A stretch of 64,000 nucleotides of DNA from Faecalicatena contorta (GTDB lineage Bacteria > Bacillota > Clostridia > Lachnospirales > Lachnospiraceae). The notes under the pieces are model-generated. The model worked only from the letters and a program-made list of their open reading frames with translations. It searched no databases and was not told where the DNA came from. Below, one piece after another: positions 1 through 8,957 of this stretch (positions are counted from its first letter, which is position 1; every line of letters begins with the position of its first letter). Where the stretch lies: positions 1-64,000 of the forward strand of contig NZ_JAFBIX010000005.1 in the NCBI RefSeq assembly GCF_021531895.1. The letters run 5' to 3'. The translations under genes were made by a program, and so were the position numbers.

Positions 1-342
<342 letters not shown>

Positions 343-608
343 AAAGCTTAAGTTTGGTTTTACACAAACTTTAGCTTTTAGACGCTTCGCAGTTCTTCGT
401 GAGGTTCTTTCGAACTTAGAACTGTCGAAGCATCATTAAGTTCGTTCCAGGTCAAGAAAACTACTAGCTTTCTTATCCCTTTTACTGTTTTAAGGTCGAC
501 ATCTAAATGTCTCGTTCTGAATTTTTCTCTTAAAGAAATCTTCAGGGTTGTTGTCTATTGTTTAATTATCAAGGTTCTTTGTTTTGTTGTCTCATTCGCG
601 ACAGCCAT
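343..608 (-). other. 16S rRNA leader region
   Basis: This gene-free stretch lies between the proximal rRNA promoter and the 16S 5' end. It holds two clear hairpins: arms 350-356/365-371 and a longer one, 384-396/418-431, with a one-base bulge. Further upstream a segment near 560-585 reads AACCTTGATAATTAAAC on the minus strand, similar to sequences often found before clostridial rRNA genes. The hairpins probably belong to the precursor processing stalk and the transcription antitermination region. No open reading frame is convincing here. Confidence 0.6.
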
Positions 609-611
609 ATT

Positions 612-640
612 AATATATCATATGTTTTCTCGCTTGTCAA
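612..640 (-). promoter_or_regulatory. proximal rRNA promoter (P2)
   Basis: On the minus strand a perfect -35 TTGACA (635-640) is separated by 17 bp from a -10 TATATT (612-617). Position and strength fit a sigma-A promoter of the rRNA operon. Confidence 0.8.
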
Positions 641-708
641 CAACTTTTTTAATTTGTTTTTTGTCGTCCATTCCCAAGTGTTTCTAACACCTAAGCGACA
701 ACTTTTAT

Positions 709-737
709 AGGATATCATGTCTCCAAATCTTTGTCAA
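709..737 (-). promoter_or_regulatory. distal rRNA promoter (P1)
   Basis: On the minus strand a second TTGACA (732-737) stands 17 bp from TATCCT (709-714). Tandem promoters are usual for rRNA operons. The -10 is weaker than that of the proximal promoter. Confidence 0.65.
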
Positions 738-787
738 CATTTTTTTGATATCTTTTTTGGATTTTTTCATTTCCAAAGTCTTTCCGT

Positions 788-823
788 ATAAAAATCCACC
801 ACGTTTTCGCGGTGGATTTTTAT
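788..823. terminator. intrinsic terminator between cvpA-like gene and rRNA operon
   Basis: A perfect 13-bp stem (788-800/811-823) has A/T ends, so it works as a U-tract hairpin in either direction. It ends transcription of the upstream envelope genes just before the rRNA promoters. Confidence 0.85.
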
Positions 824-866
824 AATATCATTTTTTATTCTTAACGTCAAGTAGTTTCTTTATTTT

Positions 867-1781
867 TTAGTGAAATATTGTCGCCAGCTTCATAATCGGA
901 TTATATTCATATAACATTGTAAGAAATTGATTTTCCTGAATCATCTGAAATAACTCTTTTCCAACAGTTGTTGTATACATTAAAGTAATTATAATATATA
1001 ACGTCCACACAATGACCATTGCTCCAACCATTCCTATAACTCCTCCCGCAAGCCGATTAACAATTCCAACACCCGGAAGAGAAGAGACAATATCCAGCGC
1101 AAATACAATTGCACGCAATATGATAGAGATTAAGACAAAAGTAATCAAAAACGCTACTATATTAATAATCAACTTAGCCAGATAACTACCTACATACTGT
1201 GCAAATGTTTCTACGCCAAGTTGTTGGTAAATCTCACTATTATTATTAACCGCCAAAAGACTCTTGAACACATTCGGAAGATCTGCCTGTTGTATGGCTT
1301 GCGTCTGCATTTCCCTCGGTATCTCTGCCCCTTCTATCGCCTGCTCAACAGTCTGCTGCCCCGAATCGAGACCGTCCAATACATTTCCGGATATTCCGTA
1401 TTGAGCAAGATCTTCTTTGCTTATATTTCCATTTACAATATCTTCTATAGTAATACCATACTGTGACAATAGATCTTCCCCGACTCCTGCTGCTTCTAAT
1501 ACTTTTCTGACACTTTCTTCCGAGAGACCCCCCGACTCCTCTCCAGAAGCCTGAGAAACCGCCGCATTTGCCATTGTGCTGATTACCTGATTCTTAATCA
1601 CATCATCCATAGGTGTATACTTTTCAATCGCCTTCGCCACATATGGCGTTGCAAAAAACACCAGTACAAGTGTAACAATTGTTGTTGCAAGAGATACTGC
1701 TATTTTAATCGCACCTCTACAAATCCCAACAATTATACTGACCAAGAAAATTACACCAACTGTTATCAATAACCAATTCAT
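867..1781 (-). CDS. CvpA family membrane protein
   Basis: A 304-residue integral membrane protein of the CvpA/colicin V production family. The N-terminus has hydrophobic segments at about residues 3-20 and 25-48. A long, soluble, acidic and glutamine-rich segment follows (about 55-185), and two or three more membrane segments lie in the C-terminal third, where the family GxGxxNRLxGGxxG pattern appears (GVGIVNRLAGGVIG). Firmicute members are poorly characterised; the family name comes from the E. coli protein needed for colicin V export. The start has a good AAGGAG five bases upstream. The stop of the DUF5711 gene lies only 9 bp upstream, so the two are probably cotranscribed, ending at the hairpin at 788-823. 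Confidence 0.85.
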   Translation of the reverse strand: MNWLLITVGVIFLVSIIVGICRGAIKIAVSLATTIVTLVLVFFATPYVAKAIEKYTPMDDVIKNQVISTMANAAVSQASGEESGGLSEESVRKVLEAAGVGEDLLSQYGITIEDIVNGNISKEDLAQYGISGNVLDGLDSGQQTVEQAIEGAEIPREMQTQAIQQADLPNVFKSLLAVNNNSEIYQQLGVETFAQYVGSYLAKLIINIVAFLITFVLISIILRAIVFALDIVSSLPGVGIVNRLAGGVIGMVGAMVIVWTLYIIITLMYTTTVGKELFQMIQENQFLTMLYEYNPIMKLATIFH

Positions 1782-1790
1782 AAGTTCTCC

Positions 1791-3044
1791 TTATTTCACA
1801 AGACGGATTTTTTTCATTCCATCTGTGCTCATCAAAATGTACTTATTAACACCTGCAACCGGGAAAATCTCCAATATATTATCATCCATTTCCCCATCAA
1901 ACTTCTGTATGCCACTTTTCATAAATATACTACATTTTTTACCATCATACAGAATCACTTGTCCGCCGCAGATTTTTGCATTTGCATAATCACCTGTAAA
2001 ATCTTCCGACAGAACCACCTTCCCATGGGAATTATAAAGGCGAAGCTCATAGCCTTCTTTTCCTTCATTTTTAAGGACCATACCAATATATTTGTCGCTG
2101 TGGAACAAGCTTTTTATCTCTTTTTCAATCGTAATCTTAGTCTCTTCTTTCGGGATCTCCCTACCTTGATATATGGACAGGCAATTATCTCCAACCGCCA
2201 CTGAAGTAGAACTATTGAGGAAAAATCCCGAAGCCATAATAGTATCTTCATATTCCTTCGTCGTTACCTGGTGATCGGCATCTTCCTCGCCTGCCTCACC
2301 AAAATTATAGTAAACCACTTTTGAAGTAATCTTTCCATCCTGCGTATAAAGATACAGAACCTGCATTACTTCTCCATTTGCCGACAAAGCCACATCAAGC
2401 GGATAGCCGGTTCCAGCCAAAGAAGTTTTATGCTCTACCAGCACATTTCCCGCCGTATCGTAACACATTATTTTTGCCGAAGATTCATTCTTTAATATCG
2501 CACTAACGATACCTTGCTCAGATACGCTTATTTTCTCAATCGGTATCGTGGTATGAATCTCTCCTTTTATACCATTCTTCTGGAATACAAGGATATCATT
2601 TCCACCTTTATCAGCTACTGCTGCCGCTTTCTCTCCCACATCAACAAATGGATTTTTCATCTGATAGGATTGATTCCATTGTTCTTCACCATTTTGATCA
2701 AGATAGGAGATACCATCACGGCTATATTTTAACACTCCCTCTGAAAACTGTATGTAGCTGTTATTTGATGTGCCGCTGTTCTGATATGAATCTATGGTTC
2801 TTGCCTGATTGTATGTCTGAAGATTCACAAGAAGATAAATACCAACCATTGCCACAAGTACTACTGCCACACAAATAATTCTCTTGCGCCACTGCTCTTT
2901 CTTGTGTTGTTTGATCTGCTCATTCAGTTCTTCTTGTGGGGTATTTTCATTATTCAATTCTTGCATTATATCTTTTACAATCTCATCTGTTGGATCTTCC
3001 TGTTCTCTGACAACATGAAGGTTTTTATTTCTCCGTTGTATCAT
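1791..3044 (-). CDS. DUF5711 family membrane-anchored protein
   Basis: About 417 residues: a charged cytoplasmic N-terminus of about 55 residues, one membrane segment (VAVVLVAMVGIYLLV), then a long extracellular part made of repeated beta-strand blocks that looks like a beta-propeller (short hydrophobic strands ending in K/D-G turns). This matches the uncharacterised DUF5711 family of Lachnospiraceae and relatives. The ORF opens at 3059, but ATG at 3044 has AGGGGAG five bases upstream and is preferred. The CvpA-like gene follows after 9 bp. A role in the cell envelope is inferred only from topology and neighbours. Confidence 0.75.
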   Translation of the reverse strand: MIQRRNKNLHVVREQEDPTDEIVKDIMQELNNENTPQEELNEQIKQHKKEQWRKRIICVAVVLVAMVGIYLLVNLQTYNQARTIDSYQNSGTSNNSYIQFSEGVLKYSRDGISYLDQNGEEQWNQSYQMKNPFVDVGEKAAAVADKGGNDILVFQKNGIKGEIHTTIPIEKISVSEQGIVSAILKNESSAKIMCYDTAGNVLVEHKTSLAGTGYPLDVALSANGEVMQVLYLYTQDGKITSKVVYYNFGEAGEEDADHQVTTKEYEDTIMASGFFLNSSTSVAVGDNCLSIYQGREIPKEETKITIEKEIKSLFHSDKYIGMVLKNEGKEGYELRLYNSHGKVVLSEDFTGDYANAKICGGQVILYDGKKCSIFMKSGIQKFDGEMDDNILEIFPVAGVNKYILMSTDGMKKIRLVK

Positions 3045-3169
3045 CTGTCTCCCCTTCATTCGTTCTTCCGCAGAGCGGTGGTTCTTACCCTATCGAACTT
3101 CTTCGCTTCTTACGCCGTGCTCACTTCACACGACTTTGTGCTTTCGTGAACATTGTAACACATTTCCGG

Positions 3170-4228
3170 TTAGGGGAGTAGTAGTTTTTGTCCGATGTAA
3201 ATGAGATTGCCATCGGATAACCCGTTCATTTTGCAGATTGCTGTTACATGAGAGGAATCTCCGTATAGTTTTACGCTGATGCTATCCAGGGTGTCACCCT
3301 TTTTTACAACGTAATAATCATCTTCACTTAATTCCTCTTGTATTGTTGAAGTCTCTGGTACAGTACCCTGAGCAGCTACTTCATCTGCACTCTCTGCACT
3401 ACCGCCTGTTTCAACTACCGTTTCCTCACTTACGGTTTTGTTCTGACTTCCTGCTTGATCAACAGATTGCGACAGAGATTCCAGTGAACTTTGAACCGCC
3501 TCCATTTTGTCAAAGTTATTAACCGTCGATACCCCAATCGCAAGCACTACTACCACCAACAGCACGCTGGTTGCATAGACCAATCTCGAATTTTGCCGTT
3601 GTTCTTTATCTTCCATTTTCGTTCTTACGGCACTACGAAAATCCTTTGCAGCTCGATCCTCAACCATTTCACTGGGTGTCACGCCATTCTTTTTGCGTGT
3701 CGCAATCATATAATTTTGCATGGAAGGATTTTTTTCATAATATATATAATGTCCTCCCATCTGCATCAGTTCACCATATTTATGAGCATAATATAACTCC
3801 TCATTATCTCTGGCATCTTTCCAAATAAATATGGTATTTTCTCCCGAAAATGTTTTCGCGTGTATCTTTGAAATTTCCCGAATCTGTCCCATAGGATGAC
3901 CACTCTCAATAAGTCCCCATCCAACGATCTGACTGAATGCAAAAAACTTTTTCCGCTCTCCTTCCATCTCTTCAAGCGTCTCTTCTTTAATAACGATCTC
4001 CGTACTAGTTACTTCAATTTCTTTCATCTGCATAGCGCCAGAAATATAAACCACATCCTGCCCCTCTTGATTCAGTATTTCACCAATAAGCATGACACCT
4101 ATCGGTTCCTCAGACGCCTGTTGCTGTAGCTGAGTCAAATAGATATCCACATAATCTTCTACGTATATTTTAGGCTCATCACTTACGTTTCCTATCTGCC
4201 TTACATTTTTGGGAAATTGTCTTTCCAT
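3170..4228 (-). CDS. single-pass membrane protein with N-terminal MPN-like and C-terminal LysM domains
   Basis: 352 residues. Residues about 20-185 resemble an MPN/JAB fold (IGVMLIGEIL, then VVYISGAMQM, then VGWGLIESGHP, then a strand ENTIFIWKD). The metal-binding JAMM residues are not kept: the usual H-S/T-H-P is replaced by ESGHP and the trailing S-x-x-D is absent. A membrane segment at about 218-238 is followed by a Ser/Thr/Glu-rich linker. A LysM domain closes the protein (YYVVKKGDTLDSISVKLYGD... IYIGQKLLLP). The domain order places LysM outside the cell, binding peptidoglycan, with the MPN-like part in the cytoplasm. The start has GAGGTGAG upstream. About 125 bp separate it from the DUF5711 gene. 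The MPN assignment is my inference; the LysM is clear. Confidence 0.8.
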   Translation of the reverse strand: MERQFPKNVRQIGNVSDEPKIYVEDYVDIYLTQLQQQASEEPIGVMLIGEILNQEGQDVVYISGAMQMKEIEVTSTEIVIKEETLEEMEGERKKFFAFSQIVGWGLIESGHPMGQIREISKIHAKTFSGENTIFIWKDARDNEELYYAHKYGELMQMGGHYIYYEKNPSMQNYMIATRKKNGVTPSEMVEDRAAKDFRSAVRTKMEDKEQRQNSRLVYATSVLLVVVVLAIGVSTVNNFDKMEAVQSSLESLSQSVDQAGSQNKTVSEETVVETGGSAESADEVAAQGTVPETSTIQEELSEDDYYVVKKGDTLDSISVKLYGDSSHVTAICKMNGLSDGNLIYIGQKLLLP

Positions 4229-4298
4229 ATACTCTCACCTCATCTTGAATATTTTTGCTAATGATAGCATACGAAATCTGCATATTTTATCAATTGAT

Positions 4299-4424
4299 GG
4301 GACCTGTCCCAAAAACTTTCCGCCATATTACGACCGGGTACAGGGTATTTGCCAAAAAGGTACAGGGCATTTGTCAATTGGGGACGTAGTATTTTGTAAA
4401 AATACTACGTCCCCAATTGACAAA
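4299..4424 (+). repeat. variant REP-like palindromic element
   Basis: A short palindrome (GGGACCTGTCCC, 4299-4310) is followed by two tail motifs with ACAGGG, and then a perfect 26-bp inverted repeat with a 3-nt loop (4370-4395/4399-4424) whose arms contain GGGGACGTAG. The layout (ACAGGG tail, then GGGAC hairpin) parallels the repeats at 8268, 26834, 27687, 31132, 31394, 45606 and 56193, but the hairpin core differs, so this is a second subtype. Confidence 0.75.
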
Positions 4425-4425
4425 A

Positions 4426-4461
4426 AGAAGAAAACACACCCACAGGATGTGTCTTCTTCTT
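4426..4461 (-). terminator. terminator of the transketolase operon
   Basis: On the minus strand, an AAGAAGA-C-ACAC type stem (about 4426-4441/4446-4461, two mismatches) is followed by CTTTTT just past the transketolase C-subunit stop codon. Confidence 0.75.
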
Positions 4462-4475
4462 TCAGGAAATGTTTT

Positions 4476-5414
4476 TTATACAAACGCTTTTACTTTTTCG
4501 TAAATGCTATTTGCATCTAGTCCGTATTTTTTAATCAGTTCCACTGCTGGTCCTGATTCGCCATATACATCATTAATACCGATTTTCATAACTTTTGCAG
4601 GAGCTTTTTCTGCAACTACGTCGCAAACTGCGCTTCCCAATCCGCCAATGATTGAATGTTCTTCTACTGTTACAATCTTTCCAGTCTTAGCTGCTGCTGC
4701 GATAACTGCTTCTTCATCCAATGGTTTGATGGTGTGCATGTTGATTACTTCTGCGCTGATTCCATCCTCTGCCAGTTTTTCTGCTGCTGCCAGTGACTCA
4801 GACACTGGAAGACCAGATGCGATAATCGTAACATCGGTACCTTCACGCAGGGTAATTGCTTTTCCGAGTTCAAATTTATAGTCTTCGTTATCGTTGATTA
4901 CAGGGACCGCAAGTCTTCCAAATCGAAGATATACTGGACCCTCATGTTCATAAGCTGCTTTTACTGCCGCTTTTGCCTCTACATCATCAGAAGGGTTGAT
5001 AACAACCATTCCCGGAATAGTTCTCATCAGGGCAATATCTTCATTGCACTGGTGTGTTGCGCCATCTTCTCCTACGGAGATTCCAGCATGTGTTGCACCA
5101 ATTTTCACATTTAATTTCGGATAACCAACAGAGTTACGTACTTGCTCATAGGCGCGTCCCGCTGCGAACATTGCAAAGGAACTTGCAAATGGTACTTTTC
5201 CGGTTGTTGCGATTCCTGCAGCGACACCGATCATATTGCATTCTGCAATACCACAGTCGATATGACGCTCTGGGAAAGCTTTTTTAAATGTTCCTGTCTT
5301 TGTTGCTGCTGCCAGGTCGGCATCCAGAACAACAACATCTTCATGTTCTTTTCCCAACTCAACTAAAGCATTACCGTAGCTTTCTCTTGTTGCGATTTTC
5401 TTTACTTCTGACAT
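4476..5414 (-). CDS. transketolase, C-terminal subunit
   Basis: 312 residues, corresponding to the pyrimidine-binding and C-terminal domains of transketolase. Diagnostic segments are the DADLAAATKT start, the IAECNMIGVAAGIA motif carrying the catalytic Glu that activates thiamine diphosphate, GATHAGISVGEDGATHQ, and the C-terminal VEEHSIIGGLGSAV. In many Clostridia transketolase is split into two genes; together they transfer two-carbon units between pentose, tetrose and triose phosphates. The start overlaps the N-subunit stop by 13 nt, so the two are translationally coupled. It is the last gene of the tal-tktN-tktC operon and is followed by a hairpin terminator. Confidence 0.95.
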   Translation of the reverse strand: MSEVKKIATRESYGNALVELGKEHEDVVVLDADLAAATKTGTFKKAFPERHIDCGIAECNMIGVAAGIATTGKVPFASSFAMFAAGRAYEQVRNSVGYPKLNVKIGATHAGISVGEDGATHQCNEDIALMRTIPGMVVINPSDDVEAKAAVKAAYEHEGPVYLRFGRLAVPVINDNEDYKFELGKAITLREGTDVTIIASGLPVSESLAAAEKLAEDGISAEVINMHTIKPLDEEAVIAAAAKTGKIVTVEEHSIIGGLGSAVCDVVAEKAPAKVMKIGINDVYGESGPAVELIKKYGLDANSIYEKVKAFV

Positions 5415-6238
5415 AATGCTTCACCTACTTTCTCTAAGTCTGCCATTGCAACCGCGTACTGCTCATCGTTTGGAGCGGTTCCGTGCCAGGACACCTGATT
5501 TTCCATAAAGGAAACTCCTTTTCCTTTCAATGTCTTTGCGATAATCGCTGTCGGCTGCCCCTTAGTTTCTCTTGCTTCTTTAAATGCAGCATCGATCTCA
5601 TCAAAATCATTTCCATTAATATTAATTACGTGGAAATTAAATGCCTCAAATTTCTTGTCGATTGGGTACGGAGAGTTGACCTCATCAATCGGGCCATCAA
5701 TCTGCAGATTATTGTTATCCACGATCACTACCAGGTTGTCCAACTTTCTGAAGCCCGCAAGCATAGACGCTTCCCACACCTGACCTTCCTGAATCTCTCC
5801 ATCTCCAAGCAGCGTGTATACACGATAAGCATCTCCAGATAATTTTGCGGAAATTGCCATACCTACAGCCGCTGAGATTCCTTGTCCCAGAGAACCACTT
5901 GACATATCCACACCAGGAATGTGCTTCATGTCAGGATGTCCCTGAAGGTAAGAACCTACTTTACGCAATGTGGTAAGATCTTCTACCGGGAAGAACCCTC
6001 TGTGTGCCAAGGTAGAATAATATCCCGGTGCAGTGTGACCTTTTGACAATACAAAACGGTCGCGGTCAGCTTTTTTCGGATCCTTCGGATCGATATTCAT
6101 TTCTTCAAAAAACAGATAGGTATAGATATCTGCAGCAGATAAGGAGCCGCCTGGATGTCCTGATTTTGCACTGTGTACAGCCGTCACAATACCCTTGCGA
6201 ACCTCATTTGCTGTCTTCATTAACTCTAACTTATTCAT
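5402..6238 (-). CDS. transketolase, N-terminal subunit
   Basis: 278 residues with the thiamine diphosphate-binding domain: HSAKSGHPGGSLSAADI near the N-terminus, KGHTAPGYY, the GSLGQGISAAVGMA loop, and the cofactor motif GDGEIQEGQVWEA ending in NNNLQIDG. It pairs with the C-terminal subunit encoded immediately downstream. The reading frame is open 21 codons further upstream. ATG at 6238 has AGGAGG six bases before it and gives the family's usual N-terminus. The gene starts 10 bp after the transaldolase stop, so the three enzymes form one non-oxidative pentose phosphate operon. Confidence 0.95.
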   Translation of the reverse strand: MNKLELMKTANEVRKGIVTAVHSAKSGHPGGSLSAADIYTYLFFEEMNIDPKDPKKADRDRFVLSKGHTAPGYYSTLAHRGFFPVEDLTTLRKVGSYLQGHPDMKHIPGVDMSSGSLGQGISAAVGMAISAKLSGDAYRVYTLLGDGEIQEGQVWEASMLAGFRKLDNLVVIVDNNNLQIDGPIDEVNSPYPIDKKFEAFNFHVININGNDFDEIDAAFKEARETKGQPTAIIAKTLKGKGVSFMENQVSWHGTAPNDEQYAVAMADLEKVGEALCQK

Positions 6239-6248
6239 GAGCTGCCTC

Positions 6249-6902
6249 CTACTCTCCAAATACTGCTTTATAATCTGCCTGGAATTTTGCAATTCCTGCA
6301 TCTGTTAATGGATGTTTTGTCATCTGCTCAATTACAGAATACGGAACTGTTGCAATATCAGCACCAGCCAATGCGCAGTCTGTTACATGCATTGGATGAC
6401 GTACACTTGCTGCGATGATTTCAGTCTTTATTCCAGCAACACGGAAGATCTCTGCGATCTCTGCGATCAAGTCTGTACCTCTTACAGAGATATCATCCAG
6501 ACGTCCTAAGAAAGGAGATACATATGTTGCGCCTGCTCTTGCTGCCAGAAGTGCCTGATTTGCTGTGAAGATCAATGTCACATTTGTCTTGATTCCTTCA
6601 GCTGTCAGCTGTTTGCAAGCTTTCAGTCCTTCTACAGTCATAGGAATCTTAACAACCATATTCGGGTGAATCTTTGCGATTTCTCTTCCTTCTGCGATCA
6701 TTCCCTCTGCATCAACAGTTGTTGCTTTTACTTCTCCACTGATTGGACCGTCTACAATAGAAGCGATCTCAGCGATAACTTCCTCAAATACTCTTCCTTC
6801 TTTTGCAATCAAAGATGGATTTGTAGTTACACCACAAATTACTCCCATGTCATTTGCTTTCTTAATATCCTCTACCTTCGCTGTGTCAATGAAAAATTTC
6901 AT
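6249..6902 (-). CDS. fsa: transaldolase / fructose-6-phosphate aldolase family (MipB/TalC type)
   Basis: 217 residues, the short single-domain class. It begins [13 protein letters not shown], has [14 protein letters not shown], the Schiff-base lysine in VVKIPMT, the NVTLIF strand, [10 protein letters not shown] and IIAASVRHP. Enzymes of this length act either as transaldolase or as fructose-6-phosphate aldolase. Cotranscription with both transketolase subunits favours transaldolase activity in the pentose phosphate pathway, but sequence alone does not decide. The start has TAAGGAGGAAAAGCGA upstream on the minus strand. First gene of its operon, behind a TTGACC/TATAAT promoter. Confidence 0.92.
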   Translation of the reverse strand: MKFFIDTAKVEDIKKANDMGVICGVTTNPSLIAKEGRVFEEVIAEIASIVDGPISGEVKATTVDAEGMIAEGREIAKIHPNMVVKIPMTVEGLKACKQLTAEGIKTNVTLIFTANQALLAARAGATYVSPFLGRLDDISVRGTDLIAEIAEIFRVAGIKTEIIAASVRHPMHVTDCALAGADIATVPYSVIEQMTKHPLTDAGIAKFQADYKAVFGE

Positions 6903-6946
6903 TTCGCTTTTCCTCCTTATAAATCCGCTATTTACTTCATGATTGG

Positions 6947-6976
6947 ATTATAACTTACACCATGAAGATTGGTCAA
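6947..6976 (-). promoter_or_regulatory. promoter of the tal-tkt operon
   Basis: On the minus strand, -35 TTGACC (6971-6976), 18 bp, -10 TATAAT (6947-6952), about 45 bp upstream of the transaldolase start. The adjoining 6980-7146 is very AT-rich, with repeated TTATTAATAATTTT blocks (about 6990-7022) and no gene. Confidence 0.7.
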
Positions 6977-7146
6977 TAGCGCTTATTTATTATTAATAAT
7001 TTTGTTTATTAATAATTTTATTTTATCAATTATTTTATTCTATTTTTTTCTTTCGTTTCTTAATAAACAGATTTTTATTCTCGCACTTTCAGCATTTTTT
7101 CCAGATGCATTACCGGAAAATATTAATAATATTTTTTCAAAATGAA

Positions 7147-8250
7147 TTAATTTTTCTTTTTTCTTTTCTCTTTTGCATAAGATGTTGTTCCCCGTATGAT
7201 CAACTGTGGTTCATACTCTACATGGTATGTGCTGATCGGCTCAATCTCTGAATATCTCGTATCATGGGATGCGATTTTCTTCATAATAATATCGCAGGCA
7301 TCTCTGCCCTTAAAAATAACAAAATGTTCAATCGTCGTAAGATCCACTTTATGCATCCGGGCAAACAAAGTATTATCACAACCCATAACGGACATCTCTG
7401 ACGGAACTTTTATCTTCGCTTCATGAAGCGCATCCAGAATTCCAAATGCAATCATATCGTTCAGTCCAACAATCGCGGTAATCTCCCGATTTTCCTGCAA
7501 AAGCTCTTTTGTCAGATCATAGCCAATCTTATATTCCGAATCAATGAGAGCAACATCAAGGTCTATCTCTTCTTTCGCAGCCTTAATAATTACATTTTCC
7601 CGCAAACCAGCCTTTTCATACTCTTTCAAAAATCCTTCTACACGTTTGGAACGTTGTTTTTGGCGCGCAGTCAAAGGCGGTGCAATATATGCCACATTGC
7701 GATGCCCCAGTTCCAGGAGGTGACGGGCCATAATTCTTCCAAGCTTAGAATTATCCAATTCCACCGCATCTACATTCATTTTTTCATTCTGATTATTAAT
7801 AATCGCCACCGGAATCTTCTGAGACAACTCCTTTACCAGATCCATAAAACAATGACTCGGATTACAAGTATAGATAATTCCCAGGGGACGCAGCTCCCAC
7901 ATCATCTTCAGATATCGTTCTTCCATCTTCAGATCACGCTGCGTATTGCATACAAACAGACCAAATCCCTGCTCCTTAGCACGGGATTCAATCCCCTGAA
8001 GCAACATAACATAATACGGGTTGGTCAGATTCGAACAGAATACCACCAATAATTTTTCCTTTTTTGTGCCCTTTTTCTTCTTGCGCTTCGGCGGAACATA
8101 TCCCAGTTCTCTGGCCGCACGTTCCACTTTTTCCACCGTTTCCTTGGAAAACGATACATTGTATTTTTTATTTAAGACCATTGAAACCGTAGACTGGGAT
8201 ACCCCTGCTACCTCAGCTATATCCATAGATGTAATTTTCTTCTTTTTCAT
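7147..8250 (-). CDS. LacI family transcriptional regulator
   Basis: About 367 residues. An N-terminal LacI-type helix-turn-helix (MDIAEVAGVSQSTVSMVLN, then ETVEKVERAARELGYVP with the hinge) is followed by an unusually lysine-rich linker (KRKKKKGTKKEK). The periplasmic-binding-like ligand domain follows (LTNPYYVMLLQGIE, LDNSKLGRIMARHL, LGHRNVAYI, NDMIAFGILDAL, MGCDNTLFA). The ligand is probably a sugar or sugar phosphate. The gene stands directly upstream of the pentose phosphate operon on the same strand and may regulate it; this is inferred from position. ATG at 8250 (with AGGTGA upstream) is preferred over GTG at 8256. A REP element lies immediately upstream. Confidence 0.9.
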   Translation of the reverse strand: MKKKKITSMDIAEVAGVSQSTVSMVLNKKYNVSFSKETVEKVERAARELGYVPPKRKKKKGTKKEKLLVVFCSNLTNPYYVMLLQGIESRAKEQGFGLFVCNTQRDLKMEERYLKMMWELRPLGIIYTCNPSHCFMDLVKELSQKIPVAIINNQNEKMNVDAVELDNSKLGRIMARHLLELGHRNVAYIAPPLTARQKQRSKRVEGFLKEYEKAGLRENVIIKAAKEEIDLDVALIDSEYKIGYDLTKELLQENREITAIVGLNDMIAFGILDALHEAKIKVPSEMSVMGCDNTLFARMHKVDLTTIEHFVIFKGRDACDIIMKKIASHDTRYSEIEPISTYHVEYEPQLIIRGTTSYAKEKRKKKN

Positions 8251-8267
8251 CCTCACTCACCTCATTT

Positions 8268-8347
8268 GGGGACAGGGTAAATCTAATTGGGGACAGGGAT
8301 ATTTTAATTTGGGACGGAGGAAAACGAAAAAACCCCCGTCCCAAATT
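8268..8347 (+). repeat. REP element (full copy) at the recR stop codon
   Basis: Two tail motifs GGGGACAGGG (8268 and about 8289) are followed by a hairpin with 15-bp arms (AATTTGGGACGGAGG at 8306-8320 and CCCCCGTCCCAAATT at 8333-8347). The outer end of the hairpin contains the recR stop codon, so the copy starts exactly where recR ends. Confidence 0.9.
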
Positions 8348-8942
8348 ACAATTGTGTTCTTCCTTCCAATGCCCGAAGCAGGGTTACTTCATCTATATAT
8401 TCCAGATCTCCTCCCACTGGGACACCGCTGGCAATCCGGCTGACTTTAATTCCGGTCGGCTTTATCAGCTTGCTAAGGTACATTGCAGTGGTCTCACCTT
8501 CCAAACTTGAATTAGTGGCGATAATCACTTCTTCTACATCTCCCTGCAGTCGTTCCATAAGCTCTTTCAGCTTAATGTCGTCCGGTCCGATCCCGAGCAT
8601 GGGCGAGATTGCACCGTGAAGTACATGATACACGCCGTCGTACTTGCCGGTTTTTTCGTATGCCGCCAGATCTCTGGTATTTTCCACGACCATAATTGTC
8701 TTGTGATCTCGATTACTATTACTGCAGATCGGACACATTTCCTGATCCGTCAGAGTATAACATTCTGAACAATATCGGATGTTCTCTCTTGCCTCGACCA
8801 TGGTGGATGCCAGCCTTTTTACATCTTCTAAAGGCATATGAACCAAGTGAAAAGCCAGCCTTGCCGCTGACTTTGATCCTATGCCCGGAAGGCATGACAA
8901 TTCTTCAATTAATTTGCTCATCTGGTTACTGTAGTAATCCAT
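8346..8942 (-). CDS. recR: recombination mediator protein RecR
   Basis: 198 residues from ATG 8942, the standard RecR length. The frame is open to a GTG at 8951, but GGGGAG lies 8 bases before 8942. The N-terminus has the helix-hairpin-helix CLPGIGSKSAARLAFHL. A four-cysteine zinc finger follows (CSECYTLTDQEMCPIC), then a Toprim domain (IMVVENTRDLAAYEKTG, and IATNSSLEGETTAMYL). RecR works with RecF/RecO to load RecA on gapped DNA. It closes the classical dnaX-ybaB-recR operon (15 bp after ybaB). Its stop codon lies in the end of a REP hairpin. Confidence 0.97.
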   Translation of the reverse strand: MDYYSNQMSKLIEELSCLPGIGSKSAARLAFHLVHMPLEDVKRLASTMVEARENIRYCSECYTLTDQEMCPICSNSNRDHKTIMVVENTRDLAAYEKTGKYDGVYHVLHGAISPMLGIGPDDIKLKELMERLQGDVEEVIIATNSSLEGETTAMYLSKLIKPTGIKVSRIASGVPVGGDLEYIDEVTLLRALEGRTQL

Positions 8943-8957
8943 ATTTTGCACTCCCCG

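Noticed and set aside
343-608. tRNA gene in the rRNA leader
   Set aside because: Hairpins there do not form a cloverleaf, and no T-loop GTTCRA pattern lies in place.
4299-8350. CRISPR-like repeats suggested by recurring short motifs
   Set aside because: The copies are dispersed palindromes with no regular spacers, and no cas genes are present; they are REP elements.
8021-8443. 140-codon plus-strand ORF across the LacI start, REP and recR end
   Set aside because: It is antisense to two well-supported genes and contains the translated REP; no start signal.
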